Positions 1 to 8,401 of a stretch of DNA of 64,000 nucleotides are shown in pieces. The translations under genes were made by a program, and so were the position numbers. This DNA comes from Allocoprococcus sp004560705 (GTDB lineage: Bacteria > Bacillota > Clostridia > Lachnospirales > Lachnospiraceae), in assembly GCF_052065755.1 (NCBI RefSeq), contig NZ_JBQHTK010000006.1:70275-134274 (forward strand), given 5' to 3'. The notes under the pieces were generated by a model. That model did no database searches. It was not told the origin of the DNA and saw only the letters and a list, made by a program, of their open reading frames with translations. Within the stretch, counting starts at the first letter, position 1; every line of letters starts with the position of its first letter.

Positions 1-1287
1 TGTTATGAGGCGTACACGGCGTTTGCGGCAGCGGATGTCCTGCTTGGAAAATTACGCGAGACGGATATGGAAAAGCTGTTTCGTGAAATCGAAATGCCGC
101 TGGTATTTACGCTGTTCAAAATGGAGCAGAACGGGGTAAAGGTGGAAGGAGAAGCGCTTCGTGTCTACGGAGAACAGCTTGGCGGAAAGATCACAGAGCT
201 GGAGAAAGAGATCTATGAACTTGCGGGGGAAGAATTTAATATCAATTCTCCGAAGCAGCTGGGCGTTGTTCTCTTTGAACATCTGGGGCTTCCGAACGGT
301 AAGAAGACAAAGACCGGTTATTCCACGGCGGCTGATGTGCTGGATAAGCTGGCACCGGATTACCCTGTGGTTTCCAAAATCCTGGAATACCGCCAGCTTA
401 GTAAGCTGAAATCCACCTATGCGGATGGGCTGGCTGTCTATATCAGGGAAGAGGATCAGAGAATCCATGGAAAATTTAATCAGACCATCACGGCGACAGG
501 ACGGATCAGCAGTACGGAACCGAACCTTCAGAATATACCGGTTCGAATGGAGCTTGGAAGGCTGATCCGCAAGGTTTTTGTCCCGGAAGATGGTTATGTG
601 TTTGTTGATGCGGATTATTCACAGATCGAACTGCGTGTGCTGGCGCACTGTTCCGGTGATAAGGAACTGATCCAGGCTTACCGTGAGGCGAGGGATATCC
701 ATCGGATCACTGCATCCCAGGTATTTCACACGCCTTTTGATGAGGTGACGGACCTGCAGAGAAGAAATGCAAAAGCGGTCAATTTCGGAATCGTGTACGG
801 AATCAGTTCTTTTGGACTGAGCCAGGATCTGAGCATTACGCGAAAAGAGGCAGCCGAATATATTGAACGATATTTTGAAACCTACCCGGGAATTAAGACA
901 TTTTTGGATGATACGGTCGCCCATGCAAAAGAGCAGGGATATGTAGTGACGCTTTTCGGCAGACGGCGCCCGGTACCGGAGCTTTCTTCCAGCAACTTCA
1001 TGCAAAGACAGTTCGGGGAACGTGTGGCCATGAATTCTCCGATTCAGGGAACCGCGGCTGACATTATCAAAATCGCCATGATCGCGGTAGACAAGGAACT
1101 GACAAAGAGAAAGATGAAATCGCGGCTGGTCCTTCAGGTACACGATGAACTTCTGGTAGAAGCATGGAAAGAAGAATTGGAGGAAGTGCAGGCGATTTTG
1201 AAGGAATGCATGGAAAATGCCGCTACTCTGGATGTCCCGCTTGACATTGATATGCATACCGGACAGAGCTGGTATGAGGCGAAATAG
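1..1287 (+). CDS. polA: DNA polymerase I, C-terminal part (5' end outside window)
   Basis: Reading frame 1 is open from the first base, so the gene is cut by the window edge; 428 residues remain. They cover the polymerase domain of a family A DNA polymerase, which fills gaps and replaces RNA primers during replication and repair. Motif A (VDADYSQIEL, about bases 604-633), motif B (RRNAKAVNFGIVYG, about 760-800) and motif C (QVHDELLVE, about 1136-1162) are all intact, so the catalytic aspartates are present. The 5'-nuclease domain would lie upstream and cannot be seen. coaE follows after 96 bp, a neighbour pair common in Firmicutes. Identity is very secure. Confidence 0.97.
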   Translation, partial: CYEAYTAFAAADVLLGKLRETDMEKLFREIEMPLVFTLFKMEQNGVKVEGEALRVYGEQLGGKITELEKEIYELAGEEFNINSPKQLGVVLFEHLGLPNGKKTKTGYSTAADVLDKLAPDYPVVSKILEYRQLSKLKSTYADGLAVYIREEDQRIHGKFNQTITATGRISSTEPNLQNIPVRMELGRLIRKVFVPEDGYVFVDADYSQIELRVLAHCSGDKELIQAYREARDIHRITASQVFHTPFDEVTDLQRRNAKAVNFGIVYGISSFGLSQDLSITRKEAAEYIERYFETYPGIKTFLDDTVAHAKEQGYVVTLFGRRRPVPELSSSNFMQRQFGERVAMNSPIQGTAADIIKIAMIAVDKELTKRKMKSRLVLQVHDELLVEAWKEELEEVQAILKECMENAATLDVPLDIDMHTGQSWYEAK

Positions 1288-1383
1288 GAAGGAAAAGCTG
1301 TGGACAGGATTCATTGAGGACAGAAACATAGCGGACCAGAAAAGGATATGGACAAACTCCGGGATATCGGAAGGGGTACTAGG

Positions 1384-1995
1384 ATGATTAAGATAGGAAT
1401 AACCGGCGGAGTGGGTTCCGGAAAAAGTCAGGTTCTTGCGTATCTGGAAGAAATACACCACGCAAGAATCTGCCAGGCGGACTTGATCGCTCACGAACTC
1501 CAGAGACCGAAGGAAAAATGCTGGAGGAAAATACGGGAATATTTTGGAGAGGGAATCTGCAATCCGGACGGTACGATCGATCGAAAGAAACTGGGAACAA
1601 TCGTATTTTCCGATGCGGAAAAGCTTAGTGTACTGAATGCGATCGTGCATCCGGCGGTCAATGAGAGGATCCACCGGTTGATTGCAGAAGAAGAGAAAAA
1701 GGGAACCGGAATCTTTGTCCTTGAGGCGGCACTGATGACAGAACCGGTATACCGCGAAATGATGGATGAGATCTGGTATATTTATGCGGAGAAGCAGGTG
1801 CGTTTTCAGAGGCTTCGTACAGACAGAGGCTATTCGGATGAAAAGACCGCATCCATGATGTCATCCCAGGTGACCGAAGAGACTTACCGGGATTTTTGCG
1901 ATCTTACGATCGATAACAGCAGAGAATTTGAGAAAACGAAAGTGCAGATCGACCGCGCGCTTTCGAATATGAAAAATAGATACGACAGGAGATAA
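1384..1995 (+). CDS. coaE: Dephospho-CoA kinase
   Basis: Phosphorylates the 3'-hydroxyl of dephospho-CoA, the last step of coenzyme A synthesis, in the cytoplasm. The 203-residue protein starts MIKIGITGGVGSGKS, with the P-loop at residues 8-15, and has the usual family length of about 200. The ATG at 1384 is chosen because the protein then begins directly at the first beta strand before the P-loop and GGAAGGGG lies just upstream; an in-frame ATG at 1348 would add 12 unlikely residues. It follows polA and ends only 4 bp before the next gene, so it is probably cotranscribed with it. Confidence 0.95.
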   Translation: MIKIGITGGVGSGKSQVLAYLEEIHHARICQADLIAHELQRPKEKCWRKIREYFGEGICNPDGTIDRKKLGTIVFSDAEKLSVLNAIVHPAVNERIHRLIAEEEKKGTGIFVLEAALMTEPVYREMMDEIWYIYAEKQVRFQRLRTDRGYSDEKTASMMSSQVTEETYRDFCDLTIDNSREFEKTKVQIDRALSNMKNRYDRR

Positions 1996-1999
1996 ACGG

Positions 2000-2797
2000 A
2001 TGAGATTATGCAGCATTGCCAGCGGGAGCAGCGGAAACTGCATTTACGTTGGAAGTGAAGATACACATTTGCTAGTGGATACGGGAATCAGCAGAAAAAA
2101 GATTGAAGAGGGACTTTGTTCTCTGGAAATCAAAGGTGAGGAATTGGACGGAATTCTGATCACCCATGAACATGCCGACCATATTCAGGGACTGGGGGTA
2201 TTCAGCCGGAAGTATCAGATTCCAATCTATGCCACTCCCGGAACCTTGCGAGGAATCCGCGAATACAAAGGACTGGGGAAAATGCCGGACGGGCTTTACC
2301 GGGAAATCCATGTAGATGAGGATTTTCGGGTGGGAGATATTGATATCCATGCATTTGCCATTTCGCATGATGCAAATGAACCGAGCGGATACCGCTTTGA
2401 GCAGGATGAGAAAAGAGTGGCTGTCGCGACCGATCTTGGAAAATATGATGCATATACGGTGGAGAATCTGAAGAATCTGAATGCGGTTCTGTTGGAATCC
2501 AATCACGATATCCATATGCTTGAGGTAGGACCCTATCCCTACTATTTGAAACAGAGAGTCATGGGGGACAAAGGTCATTTATCAAATGAATTGTCAGGAC
2601 GCCTGCTTTGTGATATACTACATGAGAACTTGCAGCATGTGCTGCTGGGGCACCTCAGCAAGGAGAATAATTATGCAGAACTTGCATATGAGACTGTAAA
2701 ACTGGAAGTGACATTGGGAGATAATCCTTATAAAGGGGAGGAGATACCGATTTCCGTGGCAAGAAGAGATCGTATTTCAGAAGTAGTAACCGTTTAA
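2000..2797 (+). CDS. yycJ: MBL-fold metallohydrolase, YycJ/WalJ family
   Basis: A 265-residue metallo-beta-lactamase-fold protein. The metal-binding motif THEHADH is at residues 55-61 (H56, H58, D60, H61), after an SGSSGN segment at residues 8-13 that is typical of the YycJ/WalJ group. Later metal ligands are suggested by ATDLGKYD and LLGHLSKEN. Bacillus YycJ has been linked to nuclease activity and cell wall/WalKR functions, but here there is no walKR operon nearby, so the exact role is open. It starts 4 bp after coaE, which implies one transcript from polA/coaE. The family call is firm; the substrate is not known. Confidence 0.9.
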   Translation: MRLCSIASGSSGNCIYVGSEDTHLLVDTGISRKKIEEGLCSLEIKGEELDGILITHEHADHIQGLGVFSRKYQIPIYATPGTLRGIREYKGLGKMPDGLYREIHVDEDFRVGDIDIHAFAISHDANEPSGYRFEQDEKRVAVATDLGKYDAYTVENLKNLNAVLLESNHDIHMLEVGPYPYYLKQRVMGDKGHLSNELSGRLLCDILHENLQHVLLGHLSKENNYAELAYETVKLEVTLGDNPYKGEEIPISVARRDRISEVVTV

Positions 2798-2830
2798 TAA
2801 GACTAGAACAGAAGACACAGGAGGCACACT

Positions 2831-3103
2831 ATGAAGAAATGTATTATTACAGTGGTAGGAAAAGATTCGGTAGGTATCATTGCAAAAGTCTGCACATATC
2901 TGGCAGATACGAATATCAATATTCTTGATATTTCCCAGACGATCGTGGATGGTTATTTTAACATGATGGCAGTTGTAGATGTTGAGAATTCAAAGAAGGA
3001 GCTGGATATTGTTTCCGTGGATCTTCGCGACCTCGGTCTTCAGATCGGTGTGGATATTCATTGTCAGAGAGAAGAGATTTTCCAGAGAATGCACAGACTG
3101 TAA
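2831..3103 (+). CDS. ACT domain protein, UPF0237 family
   Basis: A 90-residue protein made up almost entirely of one ACT domain: MKKCIITVVGKDSVGI followed by the beta-alpha-beta-beta-alpha-beta pattern. ACT domains bind small ligands, often amino acids, and regulate partners. This UPF0237 type is related to GcvR-like regulators but has no assigned ligand. It sits 15 bp before a UPF0210/DUF711 gene, with an AGGAGG site just upstream of its ATG. The pair is conserved side by side in many Firmicutes, which suggests that the small protein regulates the large one; that is inference from context. Confidence 0.88.
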   Translation: MKKCIITVVGKDSVGIIAKVCTYLADTNINILDISQTIVDGYFNMMAVVDVENSKKELDIVSVDLRDLGLQIGVDIHCQREEIFQRMHRL

Positions 3104-3118
3104 GAGAGGACGGGAACG

Positions 3119-4483
3119 ATGATTAATTTTTATGAGGTGGCAGAGACGAATCAGATGATTGAACAGGAGAATCTGGATGTGAGAACGATCACACTTGGAA
3201 TCAGTCTTCTGGATTGTATTGATTCTGATTTGGAAAAATTAAATGAAAAGATTTATAATAAGATTGTGACGATTGCAAAGGATCTGGTTGAGACAGGCAA
3301 TAAAATTGAAAAGGAATTCGGAATTCCGATTGTAAATAAACGAATTTCCATTACGCCGATCGCACTTGTGGGCGGCTCTGCCTGCAAGACTCCGGAAGAT
3401 TATGTGACCATCGCCAGAACGCTGGATGAGGCTGCAAAGACGGTGGGCGTGAACTTTATCGGCGGTTATTCGGCACTGGTGTCAAAGGGAATGACGAAAA
3501 GCGATGAGAACCTGATCCGTTCGATTCCGATGGCACTTGCTTCCACAGAACGTGTCTGCAGTTCCGTAAATGTCGGATCCACGAAGACAGGCATTGATAT
3601 GGATGCTGTCCGTCTCTGTGGAGAGATGGTCAAGGCGACGGCGGAGGCTACCAAAGAAAAAGACTCGCTGGGATGTGCAAAACTGGTGGTATTCTGTAAT
3701 GCACCCGATGATAATCCGTTTATGGCCGGAGCATTTCTCGGTGTGACAGAAGGCGATGCGGTCATCAACGTAGGGGTCAGCGGTCCGGGTGTTGTCAAGA
3801 AGGCAATCGAAAAATGCCGTGGCAAGGGATTTGAGGTGCTTTGCGAGACTATTAAGAAGACGGCGTTTAAAGTGACGCGTGTCGGACAGCTTGTTGCAGG
3901 AGAGGCATCCAAACGGATGGGAATTCCGTTCGGAATCGTGGATCTATCACTTGCCCCTACGCCCGCTGTAGGTGATTCGGTAGCTGAGATTCTGGAAGAG
4001 ATCGGTCTGGAGCGAGTGGGGGCACCGGGAACGACGGCAGCGCTTGCGATGCTGAATGACCAGGTGAAAAAAGGCGGTGTGATGGCGTCATCCTATGTCG
4101 GCGGCCTTAGCGGTGCGTTCATCCCGGTCAGTGAGGATCAGGGGATGATCGATGCGGTAAATGCCGGCTCACTCTGCCTGGAGAAACTGGAGGCGATGAC
4201 TTGCGTCTGCTCCGTAGGACTTGATATGATTGCGATTCCGGGGAAGACATCATCGGCAACGATATCCGGAATCATTGCCGATGAGATGGCAATTGGTATG
4301 GTGAACCAGAAGACCACAGCAGTACGTCTGATTCCGGTCATTGGCAAGGATGTAGGGGATGTGGCAGAGTTCGGCGGACTTCTTGGGTATGCGCCGATCA
4401 TGCCGGTGAATGAGTTTGACTGCAGTGCTTTCATCAACAGACAAGGAAGAATTCCGGCACCAATCCATAGTTTTAAGAATTAG
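3119..4483 (+). CDS. UPF0210/DUF711 (PFL-like) protein of unknown function
   Basis: A 454-residue protein of the UPF0210 family, annotated in databases as PFL family because of a fold similar to pyruvate formate-lyase and anaerobic ribonucleotide reductase. I see no C-terminal glycyl-radical loop, so it should not be called a formate-lyase. Glycine-rich conserved segments such as GGSACKTPEDY and VGVSGPGVVKKAI are visible, and the length is full for the family. It follows the ACT protein by 15 bp and precedes a DegV gene by 14 bp, so the three are probably one transcript. Function is unknown. Confidence 0.9.
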   Translation: MINFYEVAETNQMIEQENLDVRTITLGISLLDCIDSDLEKLNEKIYNKIVTIAKDLVETGNKIEKEFGIPIVNKRISITPIALVGGSACKTPEDYVTIARTLDEAAKTVGVNFIGGYSALVSKGMTKSDENLIRSIPMALASTERVCSSVNVGSTKTGIDMDAVRLCGEMVKATAEATKEKDSLGCAKLVVFCNAPDDNPFMAGAFLGVTEGDAVINVGVSGPGVVKKAIEKCRGKGFEVLCETIKKTAFKVTRVGQLVAGEASKRMGIPFGIVDLSLAPTPAVGDSVAEILEEIGLERVGAPGTTAALAMLNDQVKKGGVMASSYVGGLSGAFIPVSEDQGMIDAVNAGSLCLEKLEAMTCVCSVGLDMIAIPGKTSSATISGIIADEMAIGMVNQKTTAVRLIPVIGKDVGDVAEFGGLLGYAPIMPVNEFDCSAFINRQGRIPAPIHSFKN

Positions 4484-4497
4484 AGAGGTATTCAAAT

Positions 4498-5370
4498 ATG
4501 AGTAAGGTAGCAATTGTAACTGACAGTAACAGTGGTATCACGCAGGCAGATGGTAAAGAGATGGGAGTATTTGTGCTTCCGATGCCTTTCTATATTGATG
4601 ACGAACTCTTTTTTGAGGAGATTACGCTGACTCAGGAAGAATTTTATCAGAAAATGGAAAGCGACGCGGATATCAAGACTTCTCAGCCTGCACCGGGCGA
4701 TGTGATGAAGCTCTGGGATGACATCCTCAAAGAATATGATGAAATCGTACACATTCCAATGTCAAGCGGACTCAGCGGTTCCTGCGAGACAGCTATGATG
4801 CTGGCGGAAGAATACGACGGAAAAGTAAAGGTGGTCAACAACCAGAGAATTTCCGTTACACAGCGTCGTTCTGTAATGGAAGCAAAAGCGCTTGCTGATG
4901 CAGGGAAAAATGCAGAAGAGATCAAAGCACTTCTGGAAGAAATAAAATTAGAATCCGATATCTATATTACACTTGATACTTTGAAATATCTGAAGAAAGG
5001 CGGACGCCTTACACCGGCCGCCGCTGCAATTGGTACAGTACTCAATCTGAAACCGGTTCTTCGCATCAAAGGGGAAAAGCTGGATGCTTTTTCAAAGGCA
5101 AGAGGATGGAAGAGCGCGAAGAAGACAATGATCCAAACGATCCAGAAGGTGATCGATACAGAGTTCTCCGATTGTAAAGGCCCGGAAAATCTGTATATTG
5201 ATGCAGCCTATACCGGAAATCAGGAAGATGCAAATGAATGGAAACGGGAATTGGAAGAGACTTTCCCGGAATATGATATCTATATGGCACCTTTGTCATT
5301 AAGCGTGGCATGCCATATTGGACCGGGAGCCTGTGCGGTGACCGTGACGAAAAGGCTTAAGGTTTCATAA
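4498..5370 (+). CDS. DegV family fatty-acid-binding protein
   Basis: A 290-residue DegV/FakB-type protein. The family binds one fatty acid and, where a FakA kinase exists, presents it for phosphorylation. Family signatures are present: VTDSNSGI at residues 7-14, TSQPAPGD near 62, SSGLSGS near 90 and YLKKGGR near 163. The start has a GAGAGG site 6-7 bp upstream. It is the last gene of the polA-to-degV run and is followed by a strong two-way hairpin. No FakA is in the window, so the fatty-acid kinase role is only inferred from the family. Confidence 0.92.
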   Translation: MSKVAIVTDSNSGITQADGKEMGVFVLPMPFYIDDELFFEEITLTQEEFYQKMESDADIKTSQPAPGDVMKLWDDILKEYDEIVHIPMSSGLSGSCETAMMLAEEYDGKVKVVNNQRISVTQRRSVMEAKALADAGKNAEEIKALLEEIKLESDIYITLDTLKYLKKGGRLTPAAAAIGTVLNLKPVLRIKGEKLDAFSKARGWKSAKKTMIQTIQKVIDTEFSDCKGPENLYIDAAYTGNQEDANEWKRELEETFPEYDIYMAPLSLSVACHIGPGACAVTVTKRLKVS

Positions 5371-5420
5371 AAAGCGGTTTGAATCTGAAAAGCGTATATA
5401 TGCGATAAAGAGGAACTCTT

Positions 5421-5468
5421 ATACAGGTGGGAGCTGTGACCCGGATGGGGCACAGCTCCCACTTGTAT
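5421..5468. terminator. Long two-way hairpin between convergent genes
   Basis: An 18-bp stem (5421-5438 with 5451-5468, only one G-U pair) around a 12-base loop. The arm core is GTGGGAGCTGTG. It lies between the 3' ends of the DegV gene (+) and tmcAL (-), so it probably ends transcription from both sides. There is no long T run on either side, which is why a pure intrinsic terminator is not certain. Confidence 0.75.
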
Positions 5469-5489
5469 GATATGAAATTACTACGTAAA

Positions 5490-6749
5490 TCAAAGAATGA
5501 CCAACGGTTGCGAAGGTGCTGGAATAAAGGGTGTGCCATATTTGTTTGTAATCACGGACTCATAGAGGTCACTTGCAAAGAGATCCTGTCGAAGCATTGC
5601 GACTGCCTCGCCGGAAAGAGGCGGGGCGGTGTTCAATTTTGTAATCAAAGGAATCCGGGAGTGCTCATGCAAAACGGTGAGGAGACCGGCATCTTTTTTG
5701 CAAAAACCCAGTATGCGGGCGTATTGTGCAAAAGTGGTACGGGCATAATCATCCATGTTCTTCTGACGAATATTAAGAAGAATGTGGAGAAGAATCCGGC
5801 TGATTCTTGTATAGGTCACCTCGCGTGTCTTCAGCAGTTCACAGAATTGATCCCATGATATCAACTCGTTACACCGGTTCATGATGCGGTTAGCCAGATC
5901 CGTTGTGATATCTGCGTATTGCGTGAGGGATTCTCGGGTTTCGGAAAGAAGCCTGTACTTTAGAAGCAGGGACAGGTCGTTTGCGAAAACAGGAAATCTT
6001 TTCAGATAGTTTTCTTCCATAATTGCAAAGGAGGAAGCCGGAATCTGATCGTTCAGAATCTCCGGAAGAATCGCACCTGTTTCTTTATGGCTCATGCCCT
6101 CCGGTTCCACAAGAAGATGTCGGATTGCGGAAGCAGAACTCAAAGTGCCGGAGAGCTCTGTATCATGATATCCGGATTCCTTACGCTGTATAGTGAAGGC
6201 TTTCAAATTGCTTCCGGTACGATGGAGCGCTTTCAGGTATTCGATTCCCAGCGTATTGTTCGGACAATCCAGTATCTCAGCAAGATCGGGATCTCCGGTG
6301 TATTCTGCAAGTGCCATTTCGCGGGCGGCAGGAAACGGAAGTCCGTTTTTTAGATTCTTTTGAAGAGAGCGACGGAATTCTTCCGGCTCTTCGGAGAGAA
6401 TCCGGGCGATCTGATCAAGTTTTTCCACATTTCCGCATTCACTTCCGAAACAGATCGAATCAATGCAGCCGAGTGCATCGAAGATTTCGATGGCACCGCG
6501 GGCAAAGTATTCGGCGCTTCCGCATGCGCAGCAGACAGGAAGCTCCAGAACAAGAGAAGCTCCGGCAGACAGTGCGGCTCTGGTGCGCAGGTGTTTCGGC
6601 ATGATGGCAGGTGCACCCCTCTGGACAAAATTACCGCTCATTAATACAACGGCATAATCGGCACCGGTTTGTTTCAGAGCCTGTTCAATATGATATTTGT
6701 GACCATTATGGAAAGGATTATATTCTGTAATTAAACCTACAATTTTCAT
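5490..6749 (-). CDS. tmcAL: tRNA(Met) cytidine acetate ligase (YlbM family)
   Basis: A 419-residue nucleotidyltransferase-fold protein. The Bacillus homologue TmcAL uses ATP and acetate to make N4-acetylcytidine at the wobble base of elongator tRNA-Met. The N-terminus reads GLITEYNPFHNGH, with the HxGH nucleotide-binding motif at residues 14-17, followed by MSGNFVQRGAP, a strong family signature. The ATG at 6749 is chosen because homologues begin MKxxGIIxEYNPFHNGH; an AAGGAG lies about 15 bp upstream, slightly far. An ATG further out would add 23 unrelated residues. It is transcribed alone, divergently from mgtE, from a clear promoter at 6790-6818. Confidence 0.93.
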   Translation of the reverse strand: MKIVGLITEYNPFHNGHKYHIEQALKQTGADYAVVLMSGNFVQRGAPAIMPKHLRTRAALSAGASLVLELPVCCACGSAEYFARGAIEIFDALGCIDSICFGSECGNVEKLDQIARILSEEPEEFRRSLQKNLKNGLPFPAAREMALAEYTGDPDLAEILDCPNNTLGIEYLKALHRTGSNLKAFTIQRKESGYHDTELSGTLSSASAIRHLLVEPEGMSHKETGAILPEILNDQIPASSFAIMEENYLKRFPVFANDLSLLLKYRLLSETRESLTQYADITTDLANRIMNRCNELISWDQFCELLKTREVTYTRISRILLHILLNIRQKNMDDYARTTFAQYARILGFCKKDAGLLTVLHEHSRIPLITKLNTAPPLSGEAVAMLRQDLFASDLYESVITNKYGTPFIPAPSQPLVIL

Positions 6750-6789
6750 GTTCTTAACGAGAATCTCCTTGTATCTTGTGTTCAAAAAG

Positions 6790-6818
6790 ATTATACTATA
6801 AAAAGAAGTTTTCGGCAA
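6790..6818 (-). promoter_or_regulatory. sigma-A-type promoter of tmcAL
   Basis: On the - strand: -35 TTGCCG (6813-6818), a 17-bp spacer and a perfect -10 TATAAT (6790-6795). It leaves a leader of about 35 bases before the tmcAL start. Confidence 0.8.
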
Positions 6819-6875
6819 AAGAATTGTATTTCCATACTCGATATAGATTTTTTGGGCTGGGAAGGAGGAAATAAA

Positions 6876-8234
6876 GTGGATCGCGATAAAATTTTAAAGC
6901 TTCTGGAAACGAGAGAATATAAGGAATTGAAAGAAGAGCTGGGTAAATATTATCCCGTCGATATTGCACAGTTTCTGAGTGAAGTGGAAGATAAGCAGAT
7001 GATAATCCTATTCCGTCTTCTGGCTAAGGAAGAAGGAGCGGAGACCTTTGCATATATGGACAGCGATATGCGCGAGACACTGATCAATGCACTTACTGAT
7101 TCTGAATTGGAAGAAGTTATGAATGAAATGTATCTGGATGATACGGTCGACGTGCTGGAGGAGATGCCTGCCAATGTTGTGGATCGTCTGCTCATGGTGA
7201 CGGATGAAGATACGAGAAAGCAGATCAACACACTTTTGAAATATCCGGATGATAGTGCGGGTAGTGTCATGAACGTGGATTATGTGGGACTGCGTCCGGA
7301 CATGACGGTCGCGGAAGCCATTCTGAAGATCCGTCAGGTCGGTATTAACCGTGAGACGATCTATACTTGTTATGTCACAGAGAAGCGGAAACTGGTGGGA
7401 GTGGTCGATATCAAGGACCTTCTGACCAGCAGTGAAAGCCGTACCATGGAAGAAATCATGGATACGAATATCCTCTATGCACAGACAACCGACGACCAGG
7501 AAGACGTCGCAATCAAGATTAAGAAATACGGTCTGGTTGCCATCCCGATCGTAGATCATGAGATGTGCATGGTCGGAATCGTAACAGTAGACGATGCGAT
7601 GCTTGTCCTGCAGGATGAGGCTACGGAAGACTTTAGTATCATGGCCGGTGTTACACCCAACGAAGAGTCTTATTTCGGGACTTCCGCATTCCAGCACGCC
7701 AAGAATCGAAGCATGTGGCTGTTACTTTTGATGCTTTCGGCAACCTTTTCCGGACTGGCGCTCGGACATTTTGAGGCACAGATCCTTGCCATGCCTGTAC
7801 TGAATACGTTTATTCCGATGCTGACCGGAACGGGCGGAAACTGTGGTTCTCAGAGTTCATCTTTGATTATCCGCGGATTAACCGTCGGAGAGATCCGGTT
7901 TAAGGATATTTTCCGTGTCATCGTGAAAGAAGTTTCCATCGCGCTGCTGGTCGGAACATTCCTTGCCCTGGTCAACGGAATCCGAATTATGATCATGTAC
8001 CGCAACCAGGTGGATTCACCGTTCCTGCTTGCTCTGACGCTCGGACTGACGATGATCTGCACGATCATTATGGCGAAAGTGGTGGGCTGTACGTTGCCGC
8101 TGATCGCGGACAAGATGGGACTGGATCCGGCAATCATGGCAGCACCACTTATCACGACTCTGGTGGATACCGGGACTACGATCATTTATTTTACAATTGC
8201 AATGCAGATATTCCCATTTCTCAAGGGAGTATAG
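6876..8234 (+). CDS. mgtE: Magnesium transporter MgtE
   Basis: A 452-residue Mg2+ channel of the inner membrane. The order is an N-terminal MgtE_N superhelical domain (about 1-130), two CBS domains (about 135-255) that sense Mg2+, and a C-terminal part with five membrane helices (about 280-450) including the family signature PMLTGTGGNCGSQ. The start is the GTG at 6876, since GGAGG lies 7 bp upstream; a TTG at 6852 has no site. The leader is short and shows no M-box-like Mg2+ riboswitch, so control is probably by the protein's own CBS gating. Length and domain order match the family. Confidence 0.95.
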   Translation: MDRDKILKLLETREYKELKEELGKYYPVDIAQFLSEVEDKQMIILFRLLAKEEGAETFAYMDSDMRETLINALTDSELEEVMNEMYLDDTVDVLEEMPANVVDRLLMVTDEDTRKQINTLLKYPDDSAGSVMNVDYVGLRPDMTVAEAILKIRQVGINRETIYTCYVTEKRKLVGVVDIKDLLTSSESRTMEEIMDTNILYAQTTDDQEDVAIKIKKYGLVAIPIVDHEMCMVGIVTVDDAMLVLQDEATEDFSIMAGVTPNEESYFGTSAFQHAKNRSMWLLLLMLSATFSGLALGHFEAQILAMPVLNTFIPMLTGTGGNCGSQSSSLIIRGLTVGEIRFKDIFRVIVKEVSIALLVGTFLALVNGIRIMIMYRNQVDSPFLLALTLGLTMICTIIMAKVVGCTLPLIADKMGLDPAIMAAPLITTLVDTGTTIIYFTIAMQIFPFLKGV

Positions 8235-8278
8235 AGACAATACAGTTCATCCGGGATGCAGTCCGGACACTCATACAG

Positions 8279-8296
8279 TTGTCAAAAAAATAACAA
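8279..8296. promoter_or_regulatory. Candidate Rex operator upstream of ackA
   Basis: Half sites TTGTCAA (8279-8285) and ATAACAA (8290-8296) are separated by 4 bases and match 12 of 14 positions of the clostridial Rex pattern TTGTTAA-N4-TTAACAA. The site ends 3 bases before the ackA -35 box. A rex gene is present in the window at 24786. Confidence 0.5.
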
Positions 8297-8299
8297 AGC

Positions 8300-8328
8300 T
8301 TGTATGGGGCATGGAAATACGCTATAAT
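8300..8328 (+). promoter_or_regulatory. Promoter of ackA
   Basis: -35 TTGTAT (8300-8305), a 17-bp spacer and a perfect -10 TATAAT (8323-8328). It gives a leader of about 65 bases before the ATG at 8402. Confidence 0.75.
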
Positions 8329-8401
8329 GAAATATAGAGTGTACGTTTTCAGATGGAATAGGAAAAACGTTAAATTCATGAATCACGAAGGGAGAAACAT
8401 T

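Noticed and set aside
619..1674. Long open frame on the - strand across polA and coaE
   Set aside because: It lies opposite two certain genes, its translation has no recognisable domain, and it has no ribosome site. It is a shadow of codon bias, like many others in the window.
3119..4483. Pyruvate formate-lyase
   Set aside because: Despite the PFL family label, no glycyl-radical motif or Cys-Cys active site is visible, and no activating enzyme is adjacent.
6750..6875. Possible Mg2+ riboswitch before mgtE
   Set aside because: The gap is only about 126 bp, is shared with the divergent tmcAL promoter, and shows no M-box-like stems.
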